From Sinorhizobium medicae (GTDB taxonomy: Bacteria; Pseudomonadota; Alphaproteobacteria; Rhizobiales; Rhizobiaceae): a DNA stretch of 64,000 nt. The stretch lies in NCBI RefSeq assembly GCF_007827695.1, contig NZ_VITA01000010.1, positions 1 to 64,000 on the forward strand, written 5' to 3'. The notes below the pieces were generated by a model. It saw only the letters and a program-made list of their open reading frames with translations, searched no databases and was not told the DNA's origin. Both the position numbers and the translations under genes were made by a program. This document shows, in pieces, positions 36,601 to 46,028 of the stretch. Within the stretch, counting starts at the first letter, position 1. Each line of letters begins with the position of its first letter.

Positions 36601-36639
36601 TTCTTCTTTGACTTCTTCTTCTTTGATGTTCTTCTTTGA
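36601..36639. repeat. Three 11-base direct repeats TTCTTCTTTGA
   Basis: Copies at 36601-36611, 36616-36626 and 36629-36639, spaced 15 and 13 bases apart. The minus-strand transcript reads TCAAAGAAGAA three times, starting about 70 bases before the epimerase start codon. The rest of the 331-base divergent gap (36533-36863) shows no gene. It could hold a regulator-binding array or an RNA-binding leader. Confidence 0.55.
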
Positions 36640-36863
36640 TCCCCCGCCGAGCGTCACCCATGCCAAGGTACAAACCTCTCTTTCGCGGGAGTGTTCCACG
36701 CGAACTGCGCGCATCAGGAACAAAAGCTGCAACATCAAGTTAAGGGCGAAGGCTCATGAACATTGCTCAAAGCTTTGCTTTGGGCGGGCAGGGGCGGGTC
36801 CGCCGGGCAAAGTGACACCGTTTTCGAGCTGCAGGACAGGTCTCCACCGAGGAGGGAATTCAC

Positions 36864-37856
36864 ATGAATATCAGGATGTCTCAGCGGACGGACACGATGT
36901 CCGCCGCCATCGTCACCGGGCCGGGCACGGTGCGCATCGAGAGGTTGCCCTTGCCGCAGCCCGGGCGCGGCCAGGTCCGCATCCGGCTTGAAGGCTGCGG
37001 CGTCTGCGCCTCCAATCTCGTTCCCTGGGCAGGCCCGGAATGGATGCGGTTTCCGACGGAGCCGGGGGCGCTCGGACATGAAGGCTGGGGTGTTATCGAC
37101 GCCGTTGGCGAGGGCGTGCATGGTTTCTCGCCGGGCGACCGCGTCGCGGCACTCTCCTACAACGCCTATGCCACGCATGACATCGCCGATCAGAGCGCGA
37201 TTGCGCGCCTGCCGGCGTCCCTTGCGGATCAGCCCTTTCCCGGCGAGCCGCTCGGATGTGCCTTCAACATCTTACGCCGAAGCGCGATAACGCCGGGAGA
37301 AACCGTGGCGATCATCGGCATAGGCTTTCTCGGAGTTCTTCTGACCGAGCTCGTGAGCGCTGCCGGGGCGCGGGTGATCGCAATATCGCGCAGGCCGTCA
37401 TCACTCGCCGCGGCCAAGCAGGCGGGTGCGAGCGACGTGATCCCCATGGACGATCATTGGCGGATCATCGAAGAGGTGAAGCAGCTGACCGACGGGCGCT
37501 TCTGCGATTGCGTCATCGAGGCGGTCGGAAAGCAGTGGCCGCTCGATCTTGCCGGCGAACTGACGAGGGAGCGCGGCAGGCTTGTGATTGCAGGTTATCA
37601 TCAGGACAGCCCGCGACAGGTGAACATGCAGCTCTGGAACTGGCGCGGGCTCGACGTGATCAACGCGCATGAGCGCGATCCTGCAGTCTATATGCGCGGC
37701 ATGAGAGAGGCGATCGAGGCGACGGCAGCCGGGCGCATTTCTCCCGCGCGGCTCTACACCCATCGGTTCCCGCTCGAAGAGCTCGGTGCAGCGCTCGACA
37801 TGACTCGCGACCGGCCGGAAGGTTTCATCAAAGCACTGGTGATCTGCCATGAGTGA
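36864..37856 (+). CDS. Medium-chain (zinc-type) dehydrogenase
   Basis: A 330-residue MDR-superfamily dehydrogenase. GHEGWGVIDAVGEGVHGFSPGDRV is shortened to the family motif GHEGWG plus GDRVA, and the NAD(P) site is IGIGFLGVL. Catalytic Cys is in GCGVCASN. The structural-zinc Cys cluster is not obvious. GGAGGG lies before the start. It is read divergently from the epimerase operon and overlaps the Gfo/Idh gene by eight bases, so the two probably act on the same sugar or cyclitol. Confidence 0.85.
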   Translation: MNIRMSQRTDTMSAAIVTGPGTVRIERLPLPQPGRGQVRIRLEGCGVCASNLVPWAGPEWMRFPTEPGALGHEGWGVIDAVGEGVHGFSPGDRVAALSYNAYATHDIADQSAIARLPASLADQPFPGEPLGCAFNILRRSAITPGETVAIIGIGFLGVLLTELVSAAGARVIAISRRPSSLAAAKQAGASDVIPMDDHWRIIEEVKQLTDGRFCDCVIEAVGKQWPLDLAGELTRERGRLVIAGYHQDSPRQVNMQLWNWRGLDVINAHERDPAVYMRGMREAIEATAAGRISPARLYTHRFPLEELGAALDMTRDRPEGFIKALVICHE

Positions 37857-38874
37857 CGCAATGCAGCTTTCAACGAAACCGAAGATGGCCACCCGCCCCC
37901 GCGTGGGCTTTCTCGGCGTGGGAAGAATAGGCTTCCACCGAATGAAAGCGGTCGTCGAAACCGGATCCGTCGAAACCGTCGCGATCTTCGATCCGTCGCC
38001 GGAAATGGCTGCGGCGGCGCGCGAGCTGACGCCGGAAGCCTCGATCGTGAACTCGCTCGAGGCGCTGCTCGACCAAGCGCTCGACGGCATCGTCATCGCC
38101 TCGCCGAGCGCTCTCCACGCCGCTCAGTCGATCGTGGCTCTGGAGCAGGGCGTGGCGGTTTTCTGCCAAAAGCCGCTCGGACGAACGCGCGACGAGACCG
38201 CGGCCGTGGTCGAAACCGCCCGGCACGTCGACAGGCTGTTGAACGTCGATCTTTCCTATCGCTACACCGAGGGCATGCGACAAATCCGTGATCTGATCGC
38301 ATCGGGTGAACTCGGGACCGTCTTCGCCGTCGATCTCACCTTTCACAACGCCTACGGCCCGAGCAAGCCCTGGTTCTACGACAAGGCGCTTTCCGGCGGC
38401 GGCTGCGTCATAGACCTCGGCGTTCACCTCGTGGATCTGCTTCTTTGGGTCCTCGGGTTCCCGGACGTCGTGGGGGTGCAAAGCAGGCTCTTTGCCAAGG
38501 GCCTTCCCATTCGCCGTGACGGCGACGAAGTCGAGGACTACGCCATTGCCACGCTTGAGCTCGCAAACGGCGTCGTCGCCCGAATGGCATGCTCATGGCA
38601 TCTGCAGGCGGGGTGCGATGCGGTGATCAGCGCCGATTTCTACGGCACGGAAGGCGGTGCCAGCCTGAGGAACATCAACGGATCCTATCTCGATTTTTCC
38701 GCCGAACGCTATCGCAGCACGCAACGGGAGGTGCTGGCGCTTCCTCCCGACAACTGGGGCGGACGAGCGGCCGCCGCCTGGGCGGAACGCCTCGCGGCAG
38801 GAGAGCGCTTCGACCCCGAAAACGACTACCTCGTTGCAGTGGCGGACGTGCTGGACAGGATATACGACCGATAG
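37849..38874 (+). CDS. Gfo/Idh/MocA-family dehydrogenase (inositol dehydrogenase-like)
   Basis: A 341-residue NAD-dependent oxidoreductase. The Rossmann motif GVGRIGFHRM, the cofactor/substrate motif EQGVAVFCQKPLGRT with the catalytic Lys, and GGGCVIDLGVHLVDLLLW with the catalytic Asp and His are clear. The last is typical of inositol dehydrogenases. Coupled to the MDR gene by an eight-base overlap. With inositol-phosphate synthase nearby, a cyclitol substrate is plausible. Confidence 0.87.
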   Translation: MSDAMQLSTKPKMATRPRVGFLGVGRIGFHRMKAVVETGSVETVAIFDPSPEMAAAARELTPEASIVNSLEALLDQALDGIVIASPSALHAAQSIVALEQGVAVFCQKPLGRTRDETAAVVETARHVDRLLNVDLSYRYTEGMRQIRDLIASGELGTVFAVDLTFHNAYGPSKPWFYDKALSGGGCVIDLGVHLVDLLLWVLGFPDVVGVQSRLFAKGLPIRRDGDEVEDYAIATLELANGVVARMACSWHLQAGCDAVISADFYGTEGGASLRNINGSYLDFSAERYRSTQREVLALPPDNWGGRAAAAWAERLAAGERFDPENDYLVAVADVLDRIYDR

Positions 38875-38914
38875 CGATGCAGCGTGACCGCAATGTTGGG
38901 CGAAACGCCTGTGA

Positions 38915-38933
38915 GCCCGGCACCTCCCCGGGC
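38915..38933. terminator. Possible terminator between convergent genes
   Basis: GCCCGG (38915-38920) pairs with CCGGGC (38928-38933) around a seven-base loop. GC-rich, no T-run. Confidence 0.35.
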
Positions 38934-38977
38934 CCGGGCAGAGGCGGTTGCCGGTACTTGACTGGCGGGTCGCGGCC

Positions 38978-40726
38978 CTAAAAGCCCTCGGTCGCGTTCC
39001 TAAGGAGGCTGCCGTAACGCGCAGCGGCTGTCTCCAGCCGGTGAACTTCCTCCGGGGCTGCAGCGGACTTTGCGGAAGCCCACAGGCCGAACTGGAAAGC
39101 GGCATAGCAGAGGTCGAAAATCTCCTGCAGCTCAGCGTCGGGAGGGCGCCAGCCGTTTTCGGATACGGCCGCTCTCAGTTCGGCCTGCTCGTCTCGCGTG
39201 AGGCCGAGTTCGATGCGCGCCCCCGCGATGTCCCAGCCGATGTCCTGACTGCCGACGAGATCATGGCCGCCGCTGTGATCGAGTGCGTCCGCCTTGAGGA
39301 ACTGCCGTGCTCCTTCGCCCAGCCATTCCCAGCTATGGAGCCGATTGTCGGTATCGACCGGCAGGATCGCCGCATGAAAGCGCTCCGCATTTCGGAGCCG
39401 GCTTTTGAGGCGTGACGCGGCCGCTGACCCCAGTCCCTCTTCGGTGTTGACCGAAGCTATTTCGCAAAGCTGGGCGATGGACGCCCCTTGCGTCTTTGGC
39501 GGCGGCAGGCTTCGTGCCCGGAAGGCCAGATAGCGACCGAGATGCGCTATGAAGGCCGGGTGGCGCAATTCCGAAGGGGCCATAGGTCTCGCTGCGACCC
39601 ATTTCTGAACCAGGAAGCCGTGGCACAGTCCGGCGACCGGGGGTGCGAAGCCTGCGTCGGCGAGAAGGCGCGCCCTGACGAGTTTGCGCTGTCCGACGTC
39701 GGCGAGCCCGGCGAACTTGACGAGCCACGCTCCGTCGGCGGTGCGCGCGAGGAACTTCTTTCGTTCGAACCTGATATCGACTGGAGGCCTGCAATCACCG
39801 GGGAGCGCCTTTCGCCATCCGCCCGCGGAGATATCCTCGAGCGGCCGCTCAAGCGGTCCAACGAGGCGGCCGACCCACTCGGCGAGGTGGCGCGGAGAGC
39901 CGGCCGGCTTGATCAGGAGATCGTCGACGTCCACGACATGGCGGGGGCTCGTCGCCCAGCGTCTGCGATGGCGGCCGCAGGATTGCGGTCCAAGGTCGCC
40001 CTTGTGGCTTGGGAAGAAGTGAATGCGCGTGGCGGCGACGCCATGATCCTCGAGCCAATCGGCTACGCATCCGAACGAGCTGCCGGAAAGGCCGGGCCCT
40101 TCGTCGACAATAGCGAAACCCGCTGCCGGGTTGCGCAGCAGCCGTCCGGCAAGCTGCGGGGCGATTGCAAGCTGCCTTCGAAACGGATCTCCCTTGGGAC
40201 GCAGCGTCAGCGGCGGCGCTGCATGCAGGGCGGCGGCGACAATGGCGGAAAGAGTGGTTCCGATGCTCCGCAGACCGATTACCACGGCATCGGAGCCCAG
40301 ACCGGACTCTCGCGCGGCCTCCAGATAGCTCTCGGGGTAGAGAGCGTAAAAGGCATAGCCTTCCGGTTCCCGGATACCGAGGGAGATCGGCGCGCTGATG
40401 GTCGCGAGCAGGTTCGCGACATGGGCCGGTACGCTAACCCGCTCCGTGAACCCCCGTTGCCAGGAACGGGCGACGAGCATCGCAAGGTCGAGGAGGAGAC
40501 GCTCGCCAGCCTCACGGGAGGCGGAGATCTCGTCGGCTCTCGCCTGTTTGAACTCCGCATCCGAAAGCCCCTGCACCAGTTCTCCGGCTTTGAGCAGGAT
40601 CGCAACGAGTTCGGTGTGCCGCTCGATACCTGGGGGCTGATCTTCGATCCTGCGCAGCCGCGACGCGATCGAGGCTGACAATTCGTCGGCGCGCTCGAGG
40701 CGCTTTGCATCACCGTATACGAGCAT
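38978..40726 (-). CDS. Phosphoribosyltransferase-like/kinase-like fusion protein
   Basis: A 582-residue protein I do not recognise as a named family. The N-terminal half has two phosphoribosyltransferase-like loops: GLRSIGTTLSA at 151-161 and IVDEGPGLSGSS near 206-217 (the PRPP-binding loop). The C-terminal half (about 318-545) resembles an aminoglycoside phosphotransferase/kinase fold: Lys338 in WLVKF, VDTDNRLHSWEWL near 457-469 as a catalytic loop and QDIGWDIAGA near 495-504 as the metal loop. The start MLVYGDAKRL is chosen, though the ribosome-binding site is poor. Divergent from inositol-phosphate synthase. Confidence 0.7.
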   Translation of the reverse strand: MLVYGDAKRLERADELSASIASRLRRIEDQPPGIERHTELVAILLKAGELVQGLSDAEFKQARADEISASREAGERLLLDLAMLVARSWQRGFTERVSVPAHVANLLATISAPISLGIREPEGYAFYALYPESYLEAARESGLGSDAVVIGLRSIGTTLSAIVAAALHAAPPLTLRPKGDPFRRQLAIAPQLAGRLLRNPAAGFAIVDEGPGLSGSSFGCVADWLEDHGVAATRIHFFPSHKGDLGPQSCGRHRRRWATSPRHVVDVDDLLIKPAGSPRHLAEWVGRLVGPLERPLEDISAGGWRKALPGDCRPPVDIRFERKKFLARTADGAWLVKFAGLADVGQRKLVRARLLADAGFAPPVAGLCHGFLVQKWVAARPMAPSELRHPAFIAHLGRYLAFRARSLPPPKTQGASIAQLCEIASVNTEEGLGSAAASRLKSRLRNAERFHAAILPVDTDNRLHSWEWLGEGARQFLKADALDHSGGHDLVGSQDIGWDIAGARIELGLTRDEQAELRAAVSENGWRPPDAELQEIFDLCYAAFQFGLWASAKSAAAPEEVHRLETAAARYGSLLRNATEGF

Positions 40727-40875
40727 GGAGTTTCGCTCTCTTCCTGTCCGCCCTTCAACGCGCTGAAGCTGAATTCGATCCGCTTCACCCGAGAAACGGG
40801 AGAAAGAAGAAGGAACCAAACGGTCGCGCGCGGGTTTGGCGAGCATTGTAGATACTGCGCAGGAGTAGTGGAAAG

Positions 40876-41979
40876 ATGGGATCGAAATCCATTCGCGTCG
40901 GCTTGGTCGGTATCGGGAATTGCGCATCCTCGCTCGTTCAAGGGCTGACATTCTATCGCGACGCGAAGGAGGACGAGCCGGTTCCGGGACTGATGCATGC
41001 CAATCTCGGCGGGTACCACGTCGGCGATATCGAGATCTCCGCCGCCTTCGACGTTGCCGCGTCGAAGGTCGGGCGCGATGTCGCGGAAGCGATCTACGCC
41101 GCTCCCAACAACACGTTTCGTTTCGCGAATGCACCGTCGACGGGCGTGGTCGTTCAGCGTGGCAGAACGCTCGACGGTATCGGCCGCTATCTGCGCGAGG
41201 AGATCGAAGAATCCGACGTGCCTGCCGCTGATGTCGCGGACGTACTGCGGCAGACCGAAACGGACGTTCTCGTCTCCTATCTTCCCGTCGGTTCCGAAGT
41301 CGCCACGCGCTGGTATGCGGAGCAGGCGCTCGCGGCCGGCTGCGGTTTCGTCAACTGCATTCCCGTTTTCATTGCCTCGGACAAATCGTGGCAGCGGAAA
41401 TTTGCCGAGCGCGGGCTGCCGCTCATCGGTGACGATATAAAGAGCCAGGTCGGTGCGACCATCGTGCACCGGCTGCTTGCCAATCTCTTCCGCGATCGGG
41501 GGGTGCGTATCGACAGGACGTACCAGCTCAACTTTGGCGGCAATACCGACTTTCTCAATATGCTCGAGCGGGAACGGCTCGAATCGAAGAAAATATCCAA
41601 GACCCAATCTGTGGTCAGCCAGATGGACATTCCGCTCGCGGCCGGAGACATTCATGTGGGTCCGAGTGATCACGTTCCGTGGCTCGCCGACCGCAAGTTC
41701 GCCTATATTCGCGTCGAGGGCACGACATTCGGCAACGTTCCCCTCAATGTCGAGCTGAAGCTCGAAGTGTGGGATTCGCCGAACTCGGCGGGTGTCGTGA
41801 TCGATGCTGTTCGCTGCGCCAAGCTCGCAATCGACCGCGGCATTGCCGGGCCGCTCATTGCTCCTTCGAGCTATTTCATGAAGTCGCCACCGCAGCAATT
41901 TACCGATGCGGAGGCGCGCAGGCGGCTGGAGGAATTCATCGCAGGCGAGACCGGCGCACTCCTGGGGGCGGCCGAGTGA
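40876..41979 (+). CDS. ino1: Inositol-3-phosphate synthase
   Basis: A 367-residue synthase of the compact prokaryotic type, converting glucose 6-phosphate to myo-inositol phosphate with [18 protein letters not shown] is the NAD motif, and the catalytic region includes [10 protein letters not shown] and [17 protein letters not shown]. Ino1 is not common in Alphaproteobacteria. GTG of the next gene overlaps its stop (GTGA), so both are made together. It probably supplies inositol for the local glycoconjugate. Confidence 0.9.
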   Translation: MGSKSIRVGLVGIGNCASSLVQGLTFYRDAKEDEPVPGLMHANLGGYHVGDIEISAAFDVAASKVGRDVAEAIYAAPNNTFRFANAPSTGVVVQRGRTLDGIGRYLREEIEESDVPAADVADVLRQTETDVLVSYLPVGSEVATRWYAEQALAAGCGFVNCIPVFIASDKSWQRKFAERGLPLIGDDIKSQVGATIVHRLLANLFRDRGVRIDRTYQLNFGGNTDFLNMLERERLESKKISKTQSVVSQMDIPLAAGDIHVGPSDHVPWLADRKFAYIRVEGTTFGNVPLNVELKLEVWDSPNSAGVVIDAVRCAKLAIDRGIAGPLIAPSSYFMKSPPQQFTDAEARRRLEEFIAGETGALLGAAE

Positions 41980-42572
41980 CGACGACTTTCCTTCTGGTGC
42001 GGCATGCCGCCCATGATAACGTCGGCTGCTACCTCGCCGGTCGGACCGGCGACGTGCCGCTCGGTGCCGCCGGGAGGGAGCAGGCCCAGCGGCTTTCGGC
42101 GCGCCTTTCCGGCCAAGGCATAAGGGCGATTTACGCGAGCCCGCGCAAGCGCACGCAGCAAACGGCCGAGGCGATCGCCGCCGTATCCGACGTCTCGGAG
42201 GTCCTGACGACAGAGGCGCTCGACGAGGTGGATTTCGGAGAATGGTCTGGCAAGACCTTCGACGTTCTCGACGAGGATCCGCATTGGCGACGTTGGAACG
42301 CCGTGCGAAGCCTCGTTCGCGCGCCCGGCGGGGAGACGATGCTCGACGTGCAAAGCAGGGCAGTGGGACTTGTCGCTGCCCTGGCACAGCGGCACGGGCA
42401 GGAGAAGATCGTCCTCGTGAGCCACGCGGACGTCATCAAGACCGTGGTTTGTCATGTCCTCGGCCTCTCGGCTGACGCCTGGCCGCGCTTCGACATTGCG
42501 CCGGCCTCGATTTCGGTAGTCGCGATGGGCGACTGGGGCGCAAAAATCCTGACGCTGAACGAATACGTGTAG
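41976..42572 (+). CDS. Histidine phosphatase (phosphoglycerate mutase-like)
   Basis: A 198-residue phosphatase of the RHG-type superfamily. [10 protein letters not shown] contains the phospho-accepting His and EVDFGEWSG plus VSHADVIK complete the active site. The GTG start at 41976 overlaps the ino1 stop. Context suggests it removes a phosphate from the inositol phosphate or another intermediate, but this is inference. Confidence 0.86.
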   Translation: MTTTFLLVRHAAHDNVGCYLAGRTGDVPLGAAGREQAQRLSARLSGQGIRAIYASPRKRTQQTAEAIAAVSDVSEVLTTEALDEVDFGEWSGKTFDVLDEDPHWRRWNAVRSLVRAPGGETMLDVQSRAVGLVAALAQRHGQEKIVLVSHADVIKTVVCHVLGLSADAWPRFDIAPASISVVAMGDWGAKILTLNEYV

Positions 42573-42613
42573 CCGGCCTTCCGGCGCATCTTCTCGGCAA
42601 ATCGGAGGTACTG

Positions 42614-43591
42614 ATGATCGAAGCCGCCATGATCTGGAATGAGCCGAACAACAAGTCGCATTGGGATCCGGAAATCGATCCGGACTGGAGCCGCTTTGCC
42701 CATATGGCGAAGCTGGCGGCAAATGCGATCCGGGAGGTCAATCCCGGGCTAACGCGGGTGCTGGGCGGGATTTCGCCGATCGATCCGAATTTCCTCGCCC
42801 TGATGAAGTCCCAGGGCGTGCTCGACCATCTCGATGCCGTTGCCGCCCACGGTTTCCCGCTCGACTGGAACCTCTGGCAAATCCACGAATGGCCGCAGAA
42901 GCTCGAGGAGCTGCGCAGCGTTACCGAGCTGCCGGTCTGGGTCAGCGAGGTCGGCGTCTCTACCTTCGGCGCGGAGGAAGTGCAGCTTTGGGGGCTTAAG
43001 AAAACCGCGGAACTGCTCAAGGGCCGCGCGGAGCGGATCCAATGGTACAGTCTCTATGACCTGCCGCGGGCCTGGCCGGCGACAACGCGACACAGGGAGG
43101 CCGAAGGCTCATCTTACTACCGGCACTTTTACATGGGTCTGCTGCGCGAGGACGGCTCGCCAAAATTGGCGCTCGATGAGTTTGCCCGGCACACGCCGGA
43201 TATCGGGCTCGTGCAGTGGTTCCATTTCGAGGACCCGCGCCTTGACGACGCGGTCGCCTGGATGAAGCGCCTCGGAGTAACTTATCTGCGGACCGGGCTC
43301 TCCTGGGCCGACCGCTTCCGTCCGAACGCGCTCGACTGGTTCGATCGGCAGATGGAGGCTCTCGAAGACTTCGATGTGACCGTCACTTTCTGCTTTACGC
43401 CGGAGCACCGGGGACTTGCACCCCACCATACGAGTGCGCCGCTCGTTCCGGATGAATTCGCGGAATTCTGCGCCGAGATGACCGCGCGCTATGCGCCCGC
43501 CCCCTCGTCCTTCGAACCCTCGTCCTTCGAACGCTTGCGCCCGCGCATCGAGACGCCATCGACGAGCTTGCCGATCCAGCCGCGTGAATAG
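42614..43591 (+). CDS. Clan-A glycoside hydrolase (GH39-like)
   Basis: A 325-residue cytoplasmic (no signal peptide) TIM-barrel-like protein. IWNEPNNKSHWD carries the Asn-Glu acid/base pair and WVSEVGVSTFG the candidate nucleophile Glu, as in clan GH-A. The C terminus from about 290 has a Pro/Ser-rich tail with PSSFEPSSFE, encoded by a 15-base tandem repeat. The native end may be near 43500. It is 41 bases after the phosphatase gene. Likely trims or transfers a sugar on the product. Confidence 0.8.
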   Translation: MIEAAMIWNEPNNKSHWDPEIDPDWSRFAHMAKLAANAIREVNPGLTRVLGGISPIDPNFLALMKSQGVLDHLDAVAAHGFPLDWNLWQIHEWPQKLEELRSVTELPVWVSEVGVSTFGAEEVQLWGLKKTAELLKGRAERIQWYSLYDLPRAWPATTRHREAEGSSYYRHFYMGLLREDGSPKLALDEFARHTPDIGLVQWFHFEDPRLDDAVAWMKRLGVTYLRTGLSWADRFRPNALDWFDRQMEALEDFDVTVTFCFTPEHRGLAPHHTSAPLVPDEFAEFCAEMTARYAPAPSSFEPSSFERLRPRIETPSTSLPIQPRE

Positions 43592-44928
43592 GTCACACCC
43601 TGGTAGAGCGCGAGCATCGCCGATGCCCAGTGAATATAGGCGGCAGGTATTTTCATGGTCCTGGCGAACCAGAAGACGCGGTGGCTGGCAGCGCTGATCG
43701 CGCTGCGCAATCCGTAGACAAGCATCCGCCGTGCGGGCAAACCCTTCCACGCCGGCGCAACGCGCTTTCTAGGCTGTACGCCGGAACGCGGCCAGGCAAG
43801 CCGGAAGGCAAGCCCCTCGCGGCGTTGCCGGAAGCCGGCTGCCTGCGTCTCGACGATGAAGTCGCTGTCGACCTCGCGAAGCTCGAGCCTTCCCTCTTTG
43901 ACCGCATCGGCAACGAGCGCCTGCAGGAGCGGTGAGCGAACGATGACGACATTCGTTCCGAGTCCATCGGAGGAATAAGGTTCTACCCAGGCGTCGCCGA
44001 AGGAAATATCGGCAGTTTCGGCAACCACGTCGTCGCAGAAATTGCATGCGGAATTCTGGAAGAACCCGGCTCCCCAGTCGCCGTCGACCAGATGCCACCA
44101 GTCCTTGCTTCTGGTGCTTCCATCCTTGAGCCGCAGATGGGCGGTGTACCAGTTGGCCGGTCTCCGGGGGTCCTTCAGCCGGTAGTCGACGCCCGCGACG
44201 GCGTTCATGTCCGTGCCCATCTGCCAGGCGAAACTCTCCACGAAGCGCGTGCTTTTCATGTGCCCGCAGAAGAGACCGAGCGTGAAAGCAAGTCGCTCCC
44301 TGAGCGCCGGGTCCTGAAGGCTCAGGAGATGGAGCGCCTTGATGAAGCAGGGGATGCCGACGACCGCATAGCGGCCCGGGTGGCGCTTCATCTCGGCGAC
44401 GACTCCGGATAGCTCCACCGGATGGTAGCGCGACTTGGCGCCCTTGCGCAGGTCTTCCGCGGTCCGCGAGAGCTGATATCGGAACAGACGTTCACCGTCT
44501 CCCTCGCGCGGAACGACATGCGCAACGGCGTCGACAAGCTTTCTTCTCAAAAGCTCCGCGGCCGTCCAACTGGCCATGCCGCCTGAACTGCCGTCCACTC
44601 GGAAGCTGCCCTCGAGGACATGCCCGACATAGGCAGCCTCGAAGCGCCCGATCCGGGAATCGTAAAATCGCGCCGATCCGAAACGAGCCAGAGCGATTTG
44701 ATCTTCGCTTCGGGCGTGGGGCGAAAAGGGGCACAATTCGGCAAATCCTGCCGGATTATTTGATCTGTCCGGCTTGAGCTGGCCGTACCGGTCCAGATGC
44801 ATCGCAGCGCCGTCGCCCGACTCCGCCATGCACGTGCCGCAGCCGATGCAAAGGCCCGATTTCACCATTCGCTGGGGCGAGAGCATTGGGCTGACCGAGG
44901 CCGATGCTGTGCGTTCAGGCGAGGACAT
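43489..44928 (-). CDS. FrhB/F420H2 dehydrogenase beta-subunit-like protein
   Basis: A 479-residue protein of the coenzyme F420 hydrogenase/dehydrogenase beta family. CIGCGTC is a Fe-S-type cluster motif near residue 27-33, and ACNFCDDVVAETADISFGDAW matches the C-terminal family domain. In polysaccharide loci such proteins sit next to pyruvyltransferases. The start MSSPERTASA is chosen, overlapping the pyruvyltransferase stop. The C terminus (SKDEGSKDEG) overlaps the glycosidase gene on the other strand. Confidence 0.83.
   Translation of the reverse strand: MSSPERTASASVSPMLSPQRMVKSGLCIGCGTCMAESGDGAAMHLDRYGQLKPDRSNNPAGFAELCPFSPHARSEDQIALARFGSARFYDSRIGRFEAAYVGHVLEGSFRVDGSSGGMASWTAAELLRRKLVDAVAHVVPREGDGERLFRYQLSRTAEDLRKGAKSRYHPVELSGVVAEMKRHPGRYAVVGIPCFIKALHLLSLQDPALRERLAFTLGLFCGHMKSTRFVESFAWQMGTDMNAVAGVDYRLKDPRRPANWYTAHLRLKDGSTRSKDWWHLVDGDWGAGFFQNSACNFCDDVVAETADISFGDAWVEPYSSDGLGTNVVIVRSPLLQALVADAVKEGRLELREVDSDFIVETQAAGFRQRREGLAFRLAWPRSGVQPRKRVAPAWKGLPARRMLVYGLRSAISAASHRVFWFARTMKIPAAYIHWASAMLALYQGVTYSRGWIGKLVDGVSMRGRKRSKDEGSKDEGAGA
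43502..43531. repeat. 15-base tandem repeat, two copies
   Basis: CCCTCGTCCTTCGAA occurs at 43502-43516 and again at 43517-43531. The plus strand reads PSSFEPSSFE and the minus strand SKDEGSKDEG. It lies in the overlap of two convergent genes. Confidence 0.85.
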
Positions 44929-45979
44929 CTGTGAGATAGATCCGTGATTGGCGACGAAGTTCGGCAAGCCGGTGAATGATGGCCGGATCCAGGCCTTCTG
45001 CCAGGACCGCCTCGTATTCGGCCGGTCGCGTCTCCTGCGACATCACGTGCCGTTCGGCGCCGGCCGTGCGTGCAAGATCGGCGATCTTGTTGGAGCGATA
45101 GTCGGAGAGAGCCGTGACGAAGGGCTTGGAATTCAGCAGGGAGAATACGCAGCCATGAAAGAAATTCGTCGCGACGGCCTCCGCACCGGCCATCCAGGCC
45201 GCAAACTCGTAGGGGCCGGCATCGAGCCACTGTTCGTCCGCCCATTCATTGCGATATCCTACGCTGACCAGCGGTAGCGAGCGCGCCCCGGCCCATAGGC
45301 GTACCGCGTTCTGGAACCATGAGGGAAACGAATGGCCGTAGACGGCCATATAGGGACGCGGAGCGGAAGCATTCGGGCCAAAGGAAATCGTTTCGGGGAA
45401 TTGCAGGCACGGATCGAGGACGAGTATCGCCTCGCGCCCCACTTCCTTTTCGATGATCGCCCTTGAATTCTCGTCGCGCACGGAGATCCCATCGAAGTTC
45501 CGCAGCCGTTCGGCCCAGTAGGGTTCAAGGCCGTTCGCTGCCGGGTGATTTCCAAAGGTCGCGGCGTAGGAAACTTTCTTCTTAGCGGCGAGACCTTCCC
45601 CATAAAAAAGTGAACAGCCGCCGTACCAGGGATGCCGGAAGTTCCAGACCTCGTCGCTGCCGACGACCAGGATATCGCATTCTTCGGCGCCGGCTGGATC
45701 GTCAAGCGCGAAGGACGCGCTGGTCGGCAATGAGGCCAGCGCGCTTTGAAACTTTCTGATCTTCGAAGCGTAGAGTGGAATATCCGGGCGTGCGGTTCTC
45801 GCGGGCAGGAGCGGCTGCATCGCGCAGCGCCACTCGGCCCGTGTCACACGGGTGGACTGATGATCCAGGATGACGGGGTCCGTGCCAAGCGACCGAAGGC
45901 CATGCACGAGACATCGCGTCTGCCAGAACGATCCGTAGTTGATACATCGGTGAAAGGTCAAAACGCCGAGTTTCGCCAA
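44915..45979 (-). CDS. Polysaccharide pyruvyltransferase-family protein
   Basis: A 354-residue protein of the PS_pyruv_trans/CsaB family, starting MAKLGVLTFHRCINYGSFWQ. ILVVGSDEVWN and TNFFHGCVFSLLN are diagnostic, the latter with the conserved His. It transfers pyruvate from phosphoenolpyruvate to a sugar, forming a ketal. It overlaps the FrhB-like gene. This is the right-hand end of the glycoconjugate locus. Confidence 0.87.
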   Translation of the reverse strand: MAKLGVLTFHRCINYGSFWQTRCLVHGLRSLGTDPVILDHQSTRVTRAEWRCAMQPLLPARTARPDIPLYASKIRKFQSALASLPTSASFALDDPAGAEECDILVVGSDEVWNFRHPWYGGCSLFYGEGLAAKKKVSYAATFGNHPAANGLEPYWAERLRNFDGISVRDENSRAIIEKEVGREAILVLDPCLQFPETISFGPNASAPRPYMAVYGHSFPSWFQNAVRLWAGARSLPLVSVGYRNEWADEQWLDAGPYEFAAWMAGAEAVATNFFHGCVFSLLNSKPFVTALSDYRSNKIADLARTAGAERHVMSQETRPAEYEAVLAEGLDPAIIHRLAELRRQSRIYLTDVLA

Positions 45980-46028
45980 AGGCCCTTATCTCCTGGTCAT
46001 GGGAAGCAGGTCGGCAGATCAACCGGGT

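Noticed and set aside
39488-40678. 396-codon frame antisense to the fusion protein gene
   Set aside because: Composition of an antisense frame. The minus-strand motifs are clear.
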